Notes under the pieces: model-generated
Told to the model about the DNA's origin: nothing
The model's database searches: none
The model's input: only the letters and a program-made list of their open reading frames with translations
Translations under genes and position numbers: made by a program
Assembly (NCBI RefSeq): GCF_900113485.1
Contig: NZ_FOPM01000007.1
Coordinates: forward strand, 124,001 to 188,000
Origin: Methylobacterium gossipiicola
Lineage (GTDB): Bacteria > Pseudomonadota > Alphaproteobacteria > Rhizobiales > Beijerinckiaceae
DNA length: 64,000 bases
Reading direction: 5' to 3'
Part shown: positions 24,918-32,896 of the stretch, in pieces
How the letters are laid out: the number at the start of each line of letters is the position of its first letter
Position numbering within the stretch: position 1 is the stretch's first letter

Positions 24918-25556
24918 TCAGGCGATGCGCCCGCCGCACGTCCCGCAGGCCCCGGCAATCTCTGCCTCGCAGATGATCGGCGAGCGGTTCGCCGCCGCAA
25001 CCAGGGATGCCGTCTGGCCCGCCGCCGCGCCGACGCCGTAGCGAGCGACCACGCCGACGAACTCCTCGACGTCGTGTCCCCGGATCTCGAACACCGGCTC
25101 GCCCGTCGTCTTCGAGAAGCGCGGGGCGCCCCACGCGTCCTTGGCCTGGCCCGCGTGATACAGCTCGTGCTCGACGAGGGAGCAGAACGTAGCGTCGTCG
25201 CACTGGTCGGCGAACCCGGCGTCGAAGGTCAACAGGAAGTGCGGCATGAAGCCGAACCACCCGACGATCTGCTGCTGGAAGCGAGCCTTGGCCCAGCGGT
25301 TGCCCATGAAGGCCGTCGTCTCGCACATGCCGACGACGGCGTTGCCCTGACGGGCGTTCGGGACGGCACACCAGAGCGCGCCGAGGCGGGCGCTGCGCAA
25401 GTGGGCGTGATCCTCGTTCAGGAGCGGCGCGTCCTCATCGATGAAGGTCGCGCGCATCCAGGCGAGCAGATCGTGAGCCGGCTGGACCGGGGTGGCCGTG
25501 TCGAATCCCTCCTGGCCGAGCAGGGATTCGGGCGGGCGCGGCCGGATCAACGTCAC
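24918..25556 (-). CDS. Putative phage metallopeptidase (HELYH)
   Basis: A 212-residue protein from GTG 25556, chosen because it overlaps the upstream stop as GTGA. It contains an HExxH zinc site HELYH (130-134) followed by HAGQAKDAWG and later RGHDVEEFVGVVARYG, in which His/Glu could complete the site; this is the pattern of the putative phage metallopeptidase family. The C-terminus carries closely spaced Cys (ICEAEIAGACGTCGGRIA), a possible zinc ribbon. Genes of this family often lie just before terminase. The substrate is unknown; it may process virion or host proteins. Confidence 0.7.
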   Translation of the reverse strand: MTLIRPRPPESLLGQEGFDTATPVQPAHDLLAWMRATFIDEDAPLLNEDHAHLRSARLGALWCAVPNARQGNAVVGMCETTAFMGNRWAKARFQQQIVGWFGFMPHFLLTFDAGFADQCDDATFCSLVEHELYHAGQAKDAWGAPRFSKTTGEPVFEIRGHDVEEFVGVVARYGVGAAAGQTASLVAAANRSPIICEAEIAGACGTCGGRIA

Positions 25557-25792
25557 GCCGCGCCTTGCTCGACACCGAAGCACCGCATGGCCTCCTCGGC
25601 GGACAGCTTCTCCGGATCGGGGCCGGTGACGCCGAGGGAGGCCCGGCCGGCGCTGATCTCGCGCCCGGCGAGGGCGGTCCGCATCCGGCGGCGGGCCGCA
25701 GCGCTCACCAGGATCACCGCGCCCGGCAAGGGTCGCAGGGAGGGCGGCGGACAGGCATAGACCGCCGCGTCGTCGTCTTCGGTCACGGGCAT
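25553..25792 (-). CDS. Small phage protein of unknown function
   Basis: A 79-residue frame from ATG 25792 (MPVTEDDDAAVYACPPPSL). It contains GAVILVSAAARRRMRTALAG and LGVTGPDPEKLSAEEAMRCF. It overlaps the metallopeptidase start by GTGA, so it is co-translated. The open frame extends upstream to 25858, but that part is Arg/Ser-rich and unconvincing. No family is recognised. Confidence 0.5.
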   Translation of the reverse strand: MPVTEDDDAAVYACPPPSLRPLPGAVILVSAAARRRMRTALAGREISAGRASLGVTGPDPEKLSAEEAMRCFGVEQGAA

Positions 25793-25799
25793 GGTCCTG

Positions 25800-25991
25800 T
25801 CAGCGCGAAAGGGGATGGAGGTGGACGCGGGCGCGGCCGGCGACGAACGCGACCTCACGGGTGTGGCCGGGGACCGGCTCGGCCTCGGCGGCGAGGGCCA
25901 TGGCGGCGACCCAATGCGCGGCGGTGGGCCGGTCGCGCTCGACGGTGAGGGCGAGACCGGCGAGGCGGCGGGCGAGGGCGACGGCGTTCAT
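25800..25991 (-). CDS. Small phage protein (63 aa)
   Basis: A 63-residue frame from ATG 25991: MNAVALARRLAGLALTVERD, then RPTAAHWVAAMALAAEAEPV and HTREVAFVAGRARVHLHPLS. It is an alpha-helical small protein in the gap between the recombinase and packaging genes. The stop lies 7 bases before the next start. No homology is recognised; coding character and spacing support it. Confidence 0.45.
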   Translation of the reverse strand: MNAVALARRLAGLALTVERDRPTAAHWVAAMALAAEAEPVPGHTREVAFVAGRARVHLHPLSR

Positions 25992-26043
25992 GGATCGCGC
26001 CTCGGGTCCGGGGAACGATGACCCTTCCCGCAGGGGGAGGGAA

Positions 26044-26886
26044 TCAGACGATGGCGGCGTGGTCGCCGGGCCGGAGCACGTGCTGCTCGGCGCCGCCGAA
26101 CCGGAACAGGTACTCGACGTGCCCCTGATATTTCGGGTTGTCGGTGATGTAGTGGACGCCACCGGCGCGCCAGATGCCGCCGGTCGGCGACGGGATGCCG
26201 TCGGCGTTGAGACCGTTCGCGATTCCCTGGAGCGTGATGCCCGCGGCGCGCTCGGCGAAGATCCGGCGGACCACGGCGGCCTGCTCCTCGACGACGACGA
26301 GCCTGCGGTCCTGGTCGTGGGTGTAGCCGTAGGGCGCGCGCCCCCCGGCGAACCCGCCCTTGATCGCCTTTTCCTTCCGGCCGCCCATCGTGCGTTCGGT
26401 GATGGTGATCCGCTCCTGCGCCGCCATGCCGGCCAGGATGGTGAAGATCATCTCCCCCATGGCCGTGCTGGTGTCGATGGGCTCGCTCACGCTCCGAAGG
26501 ACAACACCGAAGCGGTCGCGCAGGTCGTGAACCGTGGTGACGGCGTGGAGCAGGTGACGGGCGAGGCGGTCGAACTTGTAGACGAGGAGCACCGTGAAGG
26601 ATTGGCCTTCAGCCAACTCCAGTACGCGGACAAAGCCGGGTCGTTCCGCAGGACGCGAAGCGCCTGAGACGCCCTCTTCTCGCACGACGTCGACGAGGTC
26701 ATAGCCCTGGCTCACGGCGAATGCGCGGATGGCGCGGTCCTGGGCGTCGATGCCGTGGCCGTCCGCGACCTGCCCGTCGGTCGAGACGCGAACGTACCCC
26801 ACGGCGCGGATCTTAGAGGCGGCCGCCGTCGGCCCGGCCTTCGTCGCGCGGCCCTTCAACCGCTTGATGCGAGCCGATCCGATCAT
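26044..26886 (-). CDS. Serine site-specific recombinase, short form
   Basis: About 280 residues from ATG 26886 (MIGSARIKRLKG; a TTG at 26910 would add eight). The catalytic domain is complete: VGYVRVSTDGQ with the nucleophilic Ser, VYKFDRLARHL with the active-site Arg, and the long helix MGEMIFTILAGMAAQERITI. A short recombinase-domain follows (GFAGGRAPYGYTHD, VRRIFAERAAGITLQGIANG). The zinc ribbon and coiled coil of large integrases are absent, so it is intermediate between resolvase and large recombinase. It lies beside the packaging genes, far from the tyrosine integrase. An inverted/direct repeat array sits directly upstream and could be its site. Confidence 0.82.
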   Translation of the reverse strand: MIGSARIKRLKGRATKAGPTAAASKIRAVGYVRVSTDGQVADGHGIDAQDRAIRAFAVSQGYDLVDVVREEGVSGASRPAERPGFVRVLELAEGQSFTVLLVYKFDRLARHLLHAVTTVHDLRDRFGVVLRSVSEPIDTSTAMGEMIFTILAGMAAQERITITERTMGGRKEKAIKGGFAGGRAPYGYTHDQDRRLVVVEEQAAVVRRIFAERAAGITLQGIANGLNADGIPSPTGGIWRAGGVHYITDNPKYQGHVEYLFRFGGAEQHVLRPGDHAAIV

Positions 26887-26910
26887 CGATTTCCCGTTCG
26901 GCTTCTGCAA

Positions 26911-26979
26911 AGAGTTCGGATGCCGGGCCGTCTCGGATTTCCGAGAGCTTGGCGGACCCCGAGAGTTCGGAAATCGGGG
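26911..26979. repeat. Repeat array upstream of the serine recombinase (possible res site or operator)
   Basis: AGAGTTCGGA occurs at 26911-26920 and 26962-26971, flanking the palindrome TCTCGGATTTCCGAGA (26931-26946, 7-bp arms). The array abuts the recombinase start region. Serine recombinases commonly bind paired sites next to their own gene, so this may be a recombination and autoregulation site; no strand exchange is shown. Confidence 0.4.
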
Positions 26980-27143
26980 CGGTTTTCGCTCTGTGGCGGG
27001 CCGATCCGGCGCTCCGGCTGAACCCTGCCATCCGAATTTTCACGCGCGGGTCGCGCGAGAAGATTTGCCCGGGATTTGCTACCCGTCAGAACCCGCGCCG
27101 GGCTATGATGTCCCCGACGACGCAGTCCCAGGATCAGGCCATC

Positions 27144-27389
27144 ATGACCGACCCAAACCGCGCCAGAAGCTACCTCGCAAGTCAAATGATCGGCGGCCTC
27201 CGTGCGGGCCACGACCAGTTCATGTTCGACCTCGCCACCGTCGAGCGGGAGATCGGCACGGGAGACCCGAGCGAAGTCCTCGCCGTGCTTGGCAGCGGAT
27301 GGACCTTCCGACCCGGCACGGATGACGGAGAGGTCGTATTCCAGCGTTCGATTTCAGCCGAAGAAGCAACCGCGCGCCTCGAAGGCTGA
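27144..27389 (+). CDS. Small phage protein (81 aa)
   Basis: The frame from ATG 27144 encodes MTDPNRARSYLASQMIGGLR, then a helical part and GSGWTFRPGTDDGEVVFQRS, ending EEATARLEG. AGGATCAGG lies just upstream and could serve as a ribosome-binding site. In-frame ATGs at 27105 and 27108 are alternatives. It is convergent with and directly abuts the next minus-strand gene. It is one of few plus-strand genes in the late half. Function unknown. Confidence 0.5.
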   Translation: MTDPNRARSYLASQMIGGLRAGHDQFMFDLATVEREIGTGDPSEVLAVLGSGWTFRPGTDDGEVVFQRSISAEEATARLEG

Positions 27390-27677
27390 TCAAGCCCGCG
27401 CCGCGATGCCCCTGGGACGGCCCCGGAACGCCACCGTTGCGCGCGTCCCGGCGATGGCGCCGGTCTGGAACGATGCGACCACGGAGCGGCGCGGCGGCGC
27501 CTCACGGGGCACGTCGGCGCCGGCCAGATCGCGGTAGAGGCGGCGAAGCCCGGCGCGAAGCTCGTCCTGCGCCTCGATCACCATGTCGACGGTGTGTCGA
27601 TGCCCCGGCACGCGGAGCCGGTCGGCCTTGCGGAGCAGGTCGGCGACCTGATCGGCGCGCTCGCGATCCGTCATCAT
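27390..27677 (-). CDS. Small helical phage protein (95 aa)
   Basis: Starts MMTDRERADQVADLLRKADR. The first 55 residues are charged amphipathic helix (VIEAQDELRAGLRRLYRDLA), followed by an Arg-rich tail. Upstream lie a hairpin (27761-27784) and the TTGACCCGACGG promoter-like element (27819-27834), arranged as for the capsid and transglycosylase genes. It may therefore be the first gene of the leftward late transcript leading through recombinase and terminase, but its own function is unknown. Confidence 0.5.
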   Translation of the reverse strand: MMTDRERADQVADLLRKADRLRVPGHRHTVDMVIEAQDELRAGLRRLYRDLAGADVPREAPPRRSVVASFQTGAIAGTRATVAFRGRPRGIAARA

Positions 27678-27760
27678 CGGGTGCCGATCATGTCAGGGAT
27701 ACCGGCCGGCGTCACGCAAGGGGAACGCTCAAGCTCGGAAACGGGTCCAGACATACGAAC

Positions 27761-27784
27761 GCCCGGCGGCTGATGGCCCCGGGC
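27761..27784 (-). terminator. GC hairpin in a late-type leader (copy 3)
   Basis: GCCCGG (27761-27766) pairs with CCGGGC (27779-27784) around a 12-nt loop, followed on the minus strand by GTTCGTATG. The T-run is weak. Its place between the promoter-like element and the gene parallels the hairpins at 2864-2889 and 17490-17511. Confidence 0.35.
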
Positions 27785-27818
27785 GCGTGTCGTGCGACGT
27801 TGACGTGATGACGGTTTT

Positions 27819-27834
27819 CGCCCGTCGGGTCAAG
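27819..27834 (-). promoter_or_regulatory. Repeated phage promoter-like element (copy 3)
   Basis: The minus strand reads CTTGACCCGACGGGCG, identical over 15 bases to the copy at 2937-2951. It lies about 140 bases before the leftward gene at 27677. With a 17-nt spacer the following hexamer is CATCAC, again a poor -10, which hints at activator dependence. Confidence 0.5.
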
Positions 27835-27888
27835 GATGCCTGACAACTCTGCACTTGCTCGCATTGCATCGGGCTGCCACCTTGGAAC

Positions 27889-27916
27889 TTGGAAAAACCG
27901 TTCGGCAGTCTATTTA
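27889..27916 (+). promoter_or_regulatory. Promoter of the trypsin-like protease gene
   Basis: TTGGAA (27889-27894) and TATTTA (27911-27916) are separated by 16 bases in an AT-rich leader. An AGGA at about 27921 serves the ATG at 27933. This would transcribe the protease gene independently of phage late genes. Confidence 0.5.
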
Positions 27917-27932
27917 AAGTAGGAATTATGCA

Positions 27933-28769
27933 ATGCTTTCTTTGCTTGATCAAGTTCCATATTTGACTGTAAGAATTGAAGCAAATCGATTAGACGGCAC
28001 CAAATCAACTGGCACAGGATTTCATTTCGGCGTGGATTTGCCAAGCAAAGGCCATATGAGCCTAGTCGGAACAAACAAGCACGTATTGGAGGGGGCGAAT
28101 ATAGTTGTCATTCACATCTCCCAGGCGGGGGAAGATGGCATGCCTATTCCGGGAAGCTACATTCGGTTGGATCTGGAGAATTTTCAGAACATCGTGGAAT
28201 TACATCCAGATCCCGAAGTTGACCTGGCAATGTTCCCCATATCAGCGGCTCTAAACGAAATGCAGAAAAGGGGCTTGAGACCTTTTTTTCGACAGCTGAG
28301 GAGTTCCGACATACCAGATGCAGCAAGAACTAAAACTATTCGCGCAATCGAAGAAATAACCATGATAGGTTACCCAATCGGATTGTGGGATAGTAGAAAC
28401 AATTTCCCAATCATAAGAAGGGGGATCACCGCAACCCCATTTGGATCGGATTACAACGGGAAAAAGGAGTTCATGGTCGACACCGCATGCTTCCCAGGAT
28501 CATCAGGTTCACCGGTTCTCATTGCCAACAGTGGAATGTTCACCGATTCATCCGGCACAACCACCGCCGGTGAGCGACTGATGTTTCTGGGCGTTTTATG
28601 GGGCGGCCCGCAGTATACTACCGAAGGAAATATTATAGCGAAACCTGTGCCCACAAATTATGTGCCAATATCAGTTTCGTCGATGCCGACAAATCTTGGA
28701 TACTGTCTTAAGTCGGAAAGGGTGCTCGAAATGCAAAGGTTGTTAATCCAAAAGTGGGGCAGCGCATAA
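27933..28769 (+). CDS. Trypsin-like serine protease, low-GC cargo gene
   Basis: A 278-residue protein with a chymotrypsin-fold triad in order: His50 (TNKHVLEG), Asp97 (EVDLAMFP) and Ser191 in FPGSSGSPV. There is no signal peptide, so it is probably cytosolic. The N-terminus starts directly with the first barrel strand (YLTVRIEANRLDGTKSTG). GC content is far below that of flanking genes and it has its own plus-strand promoter, so it is a transferred cargo gene expressed in the lysogen. Intracellular trypsin-like enzymes are often parts of bacterial conflict systems, but no sensor partner is adjacent. The target is unknown. Confidence 0.72.
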   Translation: MLSLLDQVPYLTVRIEANRLDGTKSTGTGFHFGVDLPSKGHMSLVGTNKHVLEGANIVVIHISQAGEDGMPIPGSYIRLDLENFQNIVELHPDPEVDLAMFPISAALNEMQKRGLRPFFRQLRSSDIPDAARTKTIRAIEEITMIGYPIGLWDSRNNFPIIRRGITATPFGSDYNGKKEFMVDTACFPGSSGSPVLIANSGMFTDSSGTTTAGERLMFLGVLWGGPQYTTEGNIIAKPVPTNYVPISVSSMPTNLGYCLKSERVLEMQRLLIQKWGSA

Positions 28770-28776
28770 GTCATGT

Positions 28777-29697
28777 CTAGCCCTCGGCTGGTTTGAGCCC
28801 TGCAGACTTTGAGCGATTCAGCCGCTCCCCGACCGCATCGGCCTGGGCAGCATACCCGTCCCGAATCGTTGCTACACCAGGAGCCCGCGCGGTGTGATGC
28901 GCCTCGGTCAACTCCTCGAGGAGCCACCGGAACCGCTTGGCGATGTCCGAGGCGGCCCGCTCGCCGGTCCCGCGCCCGCGCGCCTCGGCGTAGCTCGCGA
29001 AGCTGTAGCCCTCCGACAGGATCGCACGGAGGAAGCGGACCCCGCTGTGGCCGATCTCCTTGGCTGCGCGCTCGTTCATCGCCTTCACGGCCTTCGCGGT
29101 CTCGATCCGGCCGAGCATCCGGATGTCCTCGATGGTGAAGGCGTGGGACACCGCGAGCGAGCCGGGCCCGGCGCCGGACGTCGTGCTGTCCCAGGTTCCA
29201 CCCGAGCGCACACCCATCTGCTTTTCCCAGGCCGCTTGCAGCATCCGGCCGACGAGGAACTGAGCCTCGGTGATCCGGTTCGCCCCACGCTCGGCCGCGA
29301 GCACGTCGACCCGGCGATTCACGGTGGCGGTGATGAAGCTCGACGGGTCGTAGGGATCGCGGACGGAGGCCTTGCCCGTGTCCACCTCGACATCGCGCGC
29401 GGTGATCGGTGCGGCCCGGGCGATGCGGGCGCGCTTGCGCGACGGCCCCGTACCGCTCTGGCGCTCACGGCGGGCGCGGGCCTCGGCCCCACGGATCGAC
29501 ATGCGGTCGAGGATCACGTGGCAAGCCGACAGGGCCTCGCTATCCTCGGCCGCAGCCTTCGCGTCGAGCTTCGCCTTCATGGCAACGCGCTCGGCCTTCG
29601 CGGCCCGGCGTTCCTCCGCCTTCGCGCGGATCAGGGCGAGGCGGTCAGGGTTCGAGATGCGGGTGGTGCTGGACGACTTCTTGGCCGACGCGGTCAC
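28777..29697 (-). CDS. Hypothetical basic DNA-binding-like phage protein
   Basis: A 306-residue, strongly basic protein. The N-terminal 100 residues are Lys/Arg/Ala-rich helix (RLALIRAKAEERRAAKAERV) ending in RKRARIARAAPITARDVEVD. The C-terminal 200 residues look globular (TATVNRRVDVLAAERGANRI, VGRMLQAAWEKQMGV, IEDIRMLGRIETAKAVKAMN). The helix pairs suggest a helix-turn-helix DNA-binding protein, perhaps a late regulator. It ends 7 bases from the protease gene (convergent) and has normal high GC, unlike its neighbours. No family is assigned. Confidence 0.55.
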   Translation of the reverse strand: MTASAKKSSSTTRISNPDRLALIRAKAEERRAAKAERVAMKAKLDAKAAAEDSEALSACHVILDRMSIRGAEARARRERQSGTGPSRKRARIARAAPITARDVEVDTGKASVRDPYDPSSFITATVNRRVDVLAAERGANRITEAQFLVGRMLQAAWEKQMGVRSGGTWDSTTSGAGPGSLAVSHAFTIEDIRMLGRIETAKAVKAMNERAAKEIGHSGVRFLRAILSEGYSFASYAEARGRGTGERAASDIAKRFRWLLEELTEAHHTARAPGVATIRDGYAAQADAVGERLNRSKSAGLKPAEG

Positions 29698-29802
29698 GGG
29701 GGTGCCCCTATGCGTGTTCCCGATGCGTTCACCGGGTTTGAGCGCCGTGGTCCGGGGCGTTTGGCACCACTGTCAAGTGGATTTCACTCGTCTGACGTTA
29801 GG

Positions 29803-30447
29803 TCACAGGATGAGCTGGGATATTTCCTTCTCGTCCCATTTAAGCACCCCGTCTTCTTGTTCCGTTGTTTGCCGTCCTACTGCCATCCCAAACCTGACGT
29901 CTACGCCGGCAGCGCGTAAGATATATGTGCACGCTAGCATTTGAGATCCGGACGTTATCATGTCGTCAATGAGTATAACTGGTCTTTTTGGCTTATAGAC
30001 CATTTCTAGCAATGGGATAAATTGTGATGCATGGCGGTAGCCATCAGTTTTATGTTGCTGTTCTTTAGGCTTTTTCCAGAGGCAGGCACTCTTAACCGCA
30101 ACCCTATCGCCTGCATGCTTGGCAATCGCATCGGCGAAAAGTCGCGTACGAAAGTCACGCGGCCCACCCACGCAAGCATTGCTGTTCGGGATTGGAACGA
30201 GCGTCACACTGCAATTCACTAAGTCCTTCAGACGAGCCGCCATGAACGACGCGGCTAAATCTGCCGTTACTTCTTTGTTGTTCTCATCAAGTCTAACGAT
30301 TTTGTCGCCGATCTTGCGATCCCAATAGCCCTTGAAGTCGTCGCCCTTCACGCTTTTAACTACTATTCGAGCGCGATAATCTTGGTCGCGCCAATTTCCT
30401 GTGGAAGTTAGGTACTTGCAAAAGCTATGAGTAACGAGTGTCGTCAT
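29803..30447 (-). CDS. Phosphoribosyltransferase-like protein paired with DprA-like gene
   Basis: A 214-residue protein with a PRPP-binding loop typical of type I phosphoribosyltransferases: VILIDDMITSGSQMLACT near residue 160. Upstream it has LVPIPNSNACVGGPRDFRTR, reminiscent of the ComF/PRTase hood. Such enzymes join or release ribose-phosphate and a base, but the substrate here is not evident. Its ATG overlaps the stop of the upstream dprA-like gene (ATGA), so the two proteins are made together. GC content is lower than in flanking phage genes. The pair looks like transferred cargo. Confidence 0.7.
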   Translation of the reverse strand: MTTLVTHSFCKYLTSTGNWRDQDYRARIVVKSVKGDDFKGYWDRKIGDKIVRLDENNKEVTADLAASFMAARLKDLVNCSVTLVPIPNSNACVGGPRDFRTRLFADAIAKHAGDRVAVKSACLWKKPKEQQHKTDGYRHASQFIPLLEMVYKPKRPVILIDDMITSGSQMLACTYILRAAGVDVRFGMAVGRQTTEQEDGVLKWDEKEISQLIL

Positions 30448-31196
30448 GTTTCAATCGCGTCTAGAATATCTTGCGTTGATGAAATAACGGCAACTTTTGG
30501 CTTGTTGATGAAGTTCTTCGGCCATGTGAGGGATGGGTCGTCTGCTACAGACCGCATGATAAAGAGCCATCTCTTGAGCCGACCGCATTCGGCAGCCTGA
30601 TGCAAAGTGCCAGATGTATCTGAAGCTTCAACTATGACAGTAGCATCCGAGATGGCAGCCATAACTCGATTTCGCTTCGGAAAATTACCCTTGAACGTTC
30701 GTTCACCGATCGCAAACGGTGTAAGAAGCAGGTGCTCGCCATAGATCAGCTCCTGCAAAGTAGCATTCTCGGCCGGGTAAGCTTTGTCGAGCGGTGTGCC
30801 AATCACAGCTGCAGTTCTACCGCCGGCGTCTATGGCAGCTGTGAGCGCGGCCGTGTCGACACCTTTTGCTAGCCCGCTGACGATCGTGATACCTGCGGCC
30901 ACAAGTTCGCGTGCGAGTTTCCTCGCCCTGCGACGGCCTTCATCGCTCACTTCGCGCGTGCCGACGATGGAGATTGCACGGCTTCTGAGAGCCGATAGAT
31001 CGCCAGAATAGTAGATGCTGGCGAGACCGTCTTGCGTAGATGAAGCTAAGAAATCGAGCTGGCGCGCCTCCAAGGCTGGCCGATGCATTTCGGCAAGCAA
31101 CGACGGCAGCGTAATAGTACGAATATCGCTCGGGGAGCGATACCGTGTGCGCCGGGGCATAGCCGTATGCTGCCGCTGTAGTTCCATGCACATCAT
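30444..31196 (-). CDS. DprA/Smf-like Rossmann-fold protein
   Basis: A 250-residue protein with the SLOG/DprA core: SIVGTREVSDEGRRRARKLA, TIVSGLAKGVDTAALTAAID, then NFPKRNRVMAAISDATVIVE and SGTLHQAAECGRLKRWLFI. Canonical DprA binds single-stranded DNA and loads RecA during transformation; related SLOG proteins bind nucleotides. It lacks the N-terminal SAM and C-terminal winged-helix domains of full-length DprA. It starts MMCMELQRQ at 31196 and is coupled by ATGA to a phosphoribosyltransferase. The combination, in a low-GC cargo block, suggests a nucleotide-based conflict module, not natural transformation. Confidence 0.75.
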   Translation of the reverse strand: MMCMELQRQHTAMPRRTRYRSPSDIRTITLPSLLAEMHRPALEARQLDFLASSTQDGLASIYYSGDLSALRSRAISIVGTREVSDEGRRRARKLARELVAAGITIVSGLAKGVDTAALTAAIDAGGRTAAVIGTPLDKAYPAENATLQELIYGEHLLLTPFAIGERTFKGNFPKRNRVMAAISDATVIVEASDTSGTLHQAAECGRLKRWLFIMRSVADDPSLTWPKNFINKPKVAVISSTQDILDAIET

Positions 31197-31354
31197 ATTT
31201 CGTCACGCAGCTTAACCGGCAGTTGCGACGGGCGGAAACTTTAGGGAACGGTAAACTATTGGTTAACGGCTGGCTACGTGCCATGCGCATGAATCACAGG
31301 TTGTGCGCTCGAGCGCTGTGGTCCAGCAAACCCTGTAATGGCTCCGCTGTATCC

Positions 31355-31765
31355 TCACGCTCCTCTCGCAGCTCTCGTTGCCCTCCGGATCGCCTCGTTG
31401 ATGCCGGCCGCGATCTGTTCCGCCGCCCATTTCCGCCAGCGATCCGCCGTCGTCCGGGACCACCCCCGCTTTCGACAGTAGCCCCGCCACGTGTCGTTTC
31501 CGGCCTCGCACCAAGCCCACATGAGGAGGAAGTTGCGCGCCTCGCTACGCATCGGGTGGGCGGTCGGCAGGTACTGGTCGGGCCAGCTCAGGGCATTGCC
31601 GGCCGTGGTCTCGAACCCTTCGTATTTCGCCCTGCGGTCGGCCCGCCAGGCGATCACAGTCCACTCCTCGACGGTGCCGGCATCGAATGAGGGCGTGCGT
31701 CCGCTGGGGCTCGTCGGTGGGTCCGGGCCTTCGGGACGCGCGCGCACAAGGGTCTCATCTGCCAC
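31355..31765 (-). CDS. Phage DUF6362-like helix-turn-helix protein
   Basis: A 136-residue protein from GTG 31765. After a disordered start it has VEEWTVIAWRADRRAKYEG and a C-terminal NDTWRGYCRKRGWSRTTADR, followed by WRKWAAEQIAAGINEAIRRA. The last two segments resemble a helix-turn-helix in which the recognition helix is SRTTADRWRKW. This fits small phage regulators of the DUF6362 kind, which often end early operons and may control late transcription. It overlaps the preceding gene by 11 bases. Confidence 0.6.
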   Translation of the reverse strand: MADETLVRARPEGPDPPTSPSGRTPSFDAGTVEEWTVIAWRADRRAKYEGFETTAGNALSWPDQYLPTAHPMRSEARNFLLMWAWCEAGNDTWRGYCRKRGWSRTTADRWRKWAAEQIAAGINEAIRRATRAARGA

Positions 31766-32156
31766 GGGTGGGGCTGTCTCCGAACTTCCAGATGGGGATA
31801 CTCTCGTCGGGGTTCGTCATGCCCCGGCTCACAAGGCCGTTCGCGAGCCGGATTACGCCCGGCTCCATTCTCGCGATCGGCACCCATGTCACCATGACGA
31901 GGACACCACAGGAATCGACGCGCAGGGCAGCAGCAAGGCGATGGACGCCGAACAGCGCCCGGGTGCCGAAGCCCATGCGCACCGCGTCGAGGCCCGATGT
32001 GTCGAGGAACTCGAGCATCCCGGCGCGGACGCCCGGCCAGCCCGCCGACGTCATCCCCCGACAGGGCGGTGCCAGGACCGGCAGGGAGCGCACGCCGGCC
32101 CGCCACGCCTCGACGATGCGCTTGGCTTCCGTGGGGAGGGCGAGGGCGGCGCTCAC
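31755..32156 (-). CDS. Hypothetical early phage protein
   Basis: A 133-residue protein (MSAALALPTEAKRIVEAWRA) containing CRGMTSAGWPGVRAGMLEFL and FGVHRLAAALRVDSCGVLVM. It overlaps the upstream gene by ATGA and the downstream gene by 11 bases, so it is a coupled member of the leftward early operon. It is globular, with several Cys/Trp. No family is recognised. Context beside replication genes is the only functional clue. Confidence 0.55.
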   Translation of the reverse strand: MSAALALPTEAKRIVEAWRAGVRSLPVLAPPCRGMTSAGWPGVRAGMLEFLDTSGLDAVRMGFGTRALFGVHRLAAALRVDSCGVLVMVTWVPIARMEPGVIRLANGLVSRGMTNPDESIPIWKFGDSPTRGR

Positions 32157-32896
32157 GCCGACACCCGCCTGCGGTCGAGCCGCTCCATGAGGTGCGAGAG
32201 ATCGAGGCCCCGAAGCGGGGCGACGATATCGGACACCGCCGACCCTGCGAGGCTGGGGGGGGCTGCGAGGCGCGGCGTACGGCCGGCGATCAGCAGGCTG
32301 TTGGGCGCTGCGGCGATATCGTCGAGGACCCGCTGCCTCTCGGCGTCCGAGATCGGCTGGTAGACAACCGCGTCGAGAACCTCGCAGAGGGTCTTGATCT
32401 CCGCATGGATCGCATCAAGCGACCGGCGCGATTCCGCGGTGACCTGGGGCGGTGTCGGGCACTTGTCGCCCGACCATTCCGTGAGGGTGCGGCCCTGAAG
32501 GAACCTCGATGCGGCGGCCTGGACCGCCCAGGTTGGCAGATCCACCAGGGCTCGGACGTAGAGGGCGGCCATAGTCCCGGCGCCCTTGGCGTCGAGGCCG
32601 TAGGTCGGGAAGGCACTCAGGAGGGCGAGGACGACCTTGCGCTTTGCCGCCTCGCCCTCCGCTCCATCGGCAAGGCCGGACCGCAGATCAGCCAGCCGCC
32701 CGGCCATGACGTCCCGGTCGGCATCGCTAGGCGCCCGGTCAGCACGGATCGACGCTGGGACACCCCGCCTGCCGTCACGGTCGAGCCGATTCCGGTACGT
32801 TGCGACGAGCACGTCACCGTCCCGAGTGGCGTCCGCCGGCCGCAAGGCGATGGACGTTTCCGTGATCGTATCGCTGATGGTCGGGAGTTGGGTCAT
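32153..32896 (-). CDS. Putative replication-accessory protein
   Basis: A 247-residue protein. The middle (VVLALLSAFPTYGLDAKGAG, TMAALYVRALVDLPTWAVQA, CPTPPQVTAESRRSLDAI) is a pattern seen in alphaproteobacterial phage proteins encoded just after the replication initiator. By position it may be a helicase loader or a similar accessory factor; no Walker motif is present, so an ATPase-type loader is unlikely. It overlaps the upstream initiator-like gene by 83 bases. Confidence 0.45.
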   Translation of the reverse strand: MTQLPTISDTITETSIALRPADATRDGDVLVATYRNRLDRDGRRGVPASIRADRAPSDADRDVMAGRLADLRSGLADGAEGEAAKRKVVLALLSAFPTYGLDAKGAGTMAALYVRALVDLPTWAVQAAASRFLQGRTLTEWSGDKCPTPPQVTAESRRSLDAIHAEIKTLCEVLDAVVYQPISDAERQRVLDDIAAAPNSLLIAGRTPRLAAPPSLAGSAVSDIVAPLRGLDLSHLMERLDRRRVSA

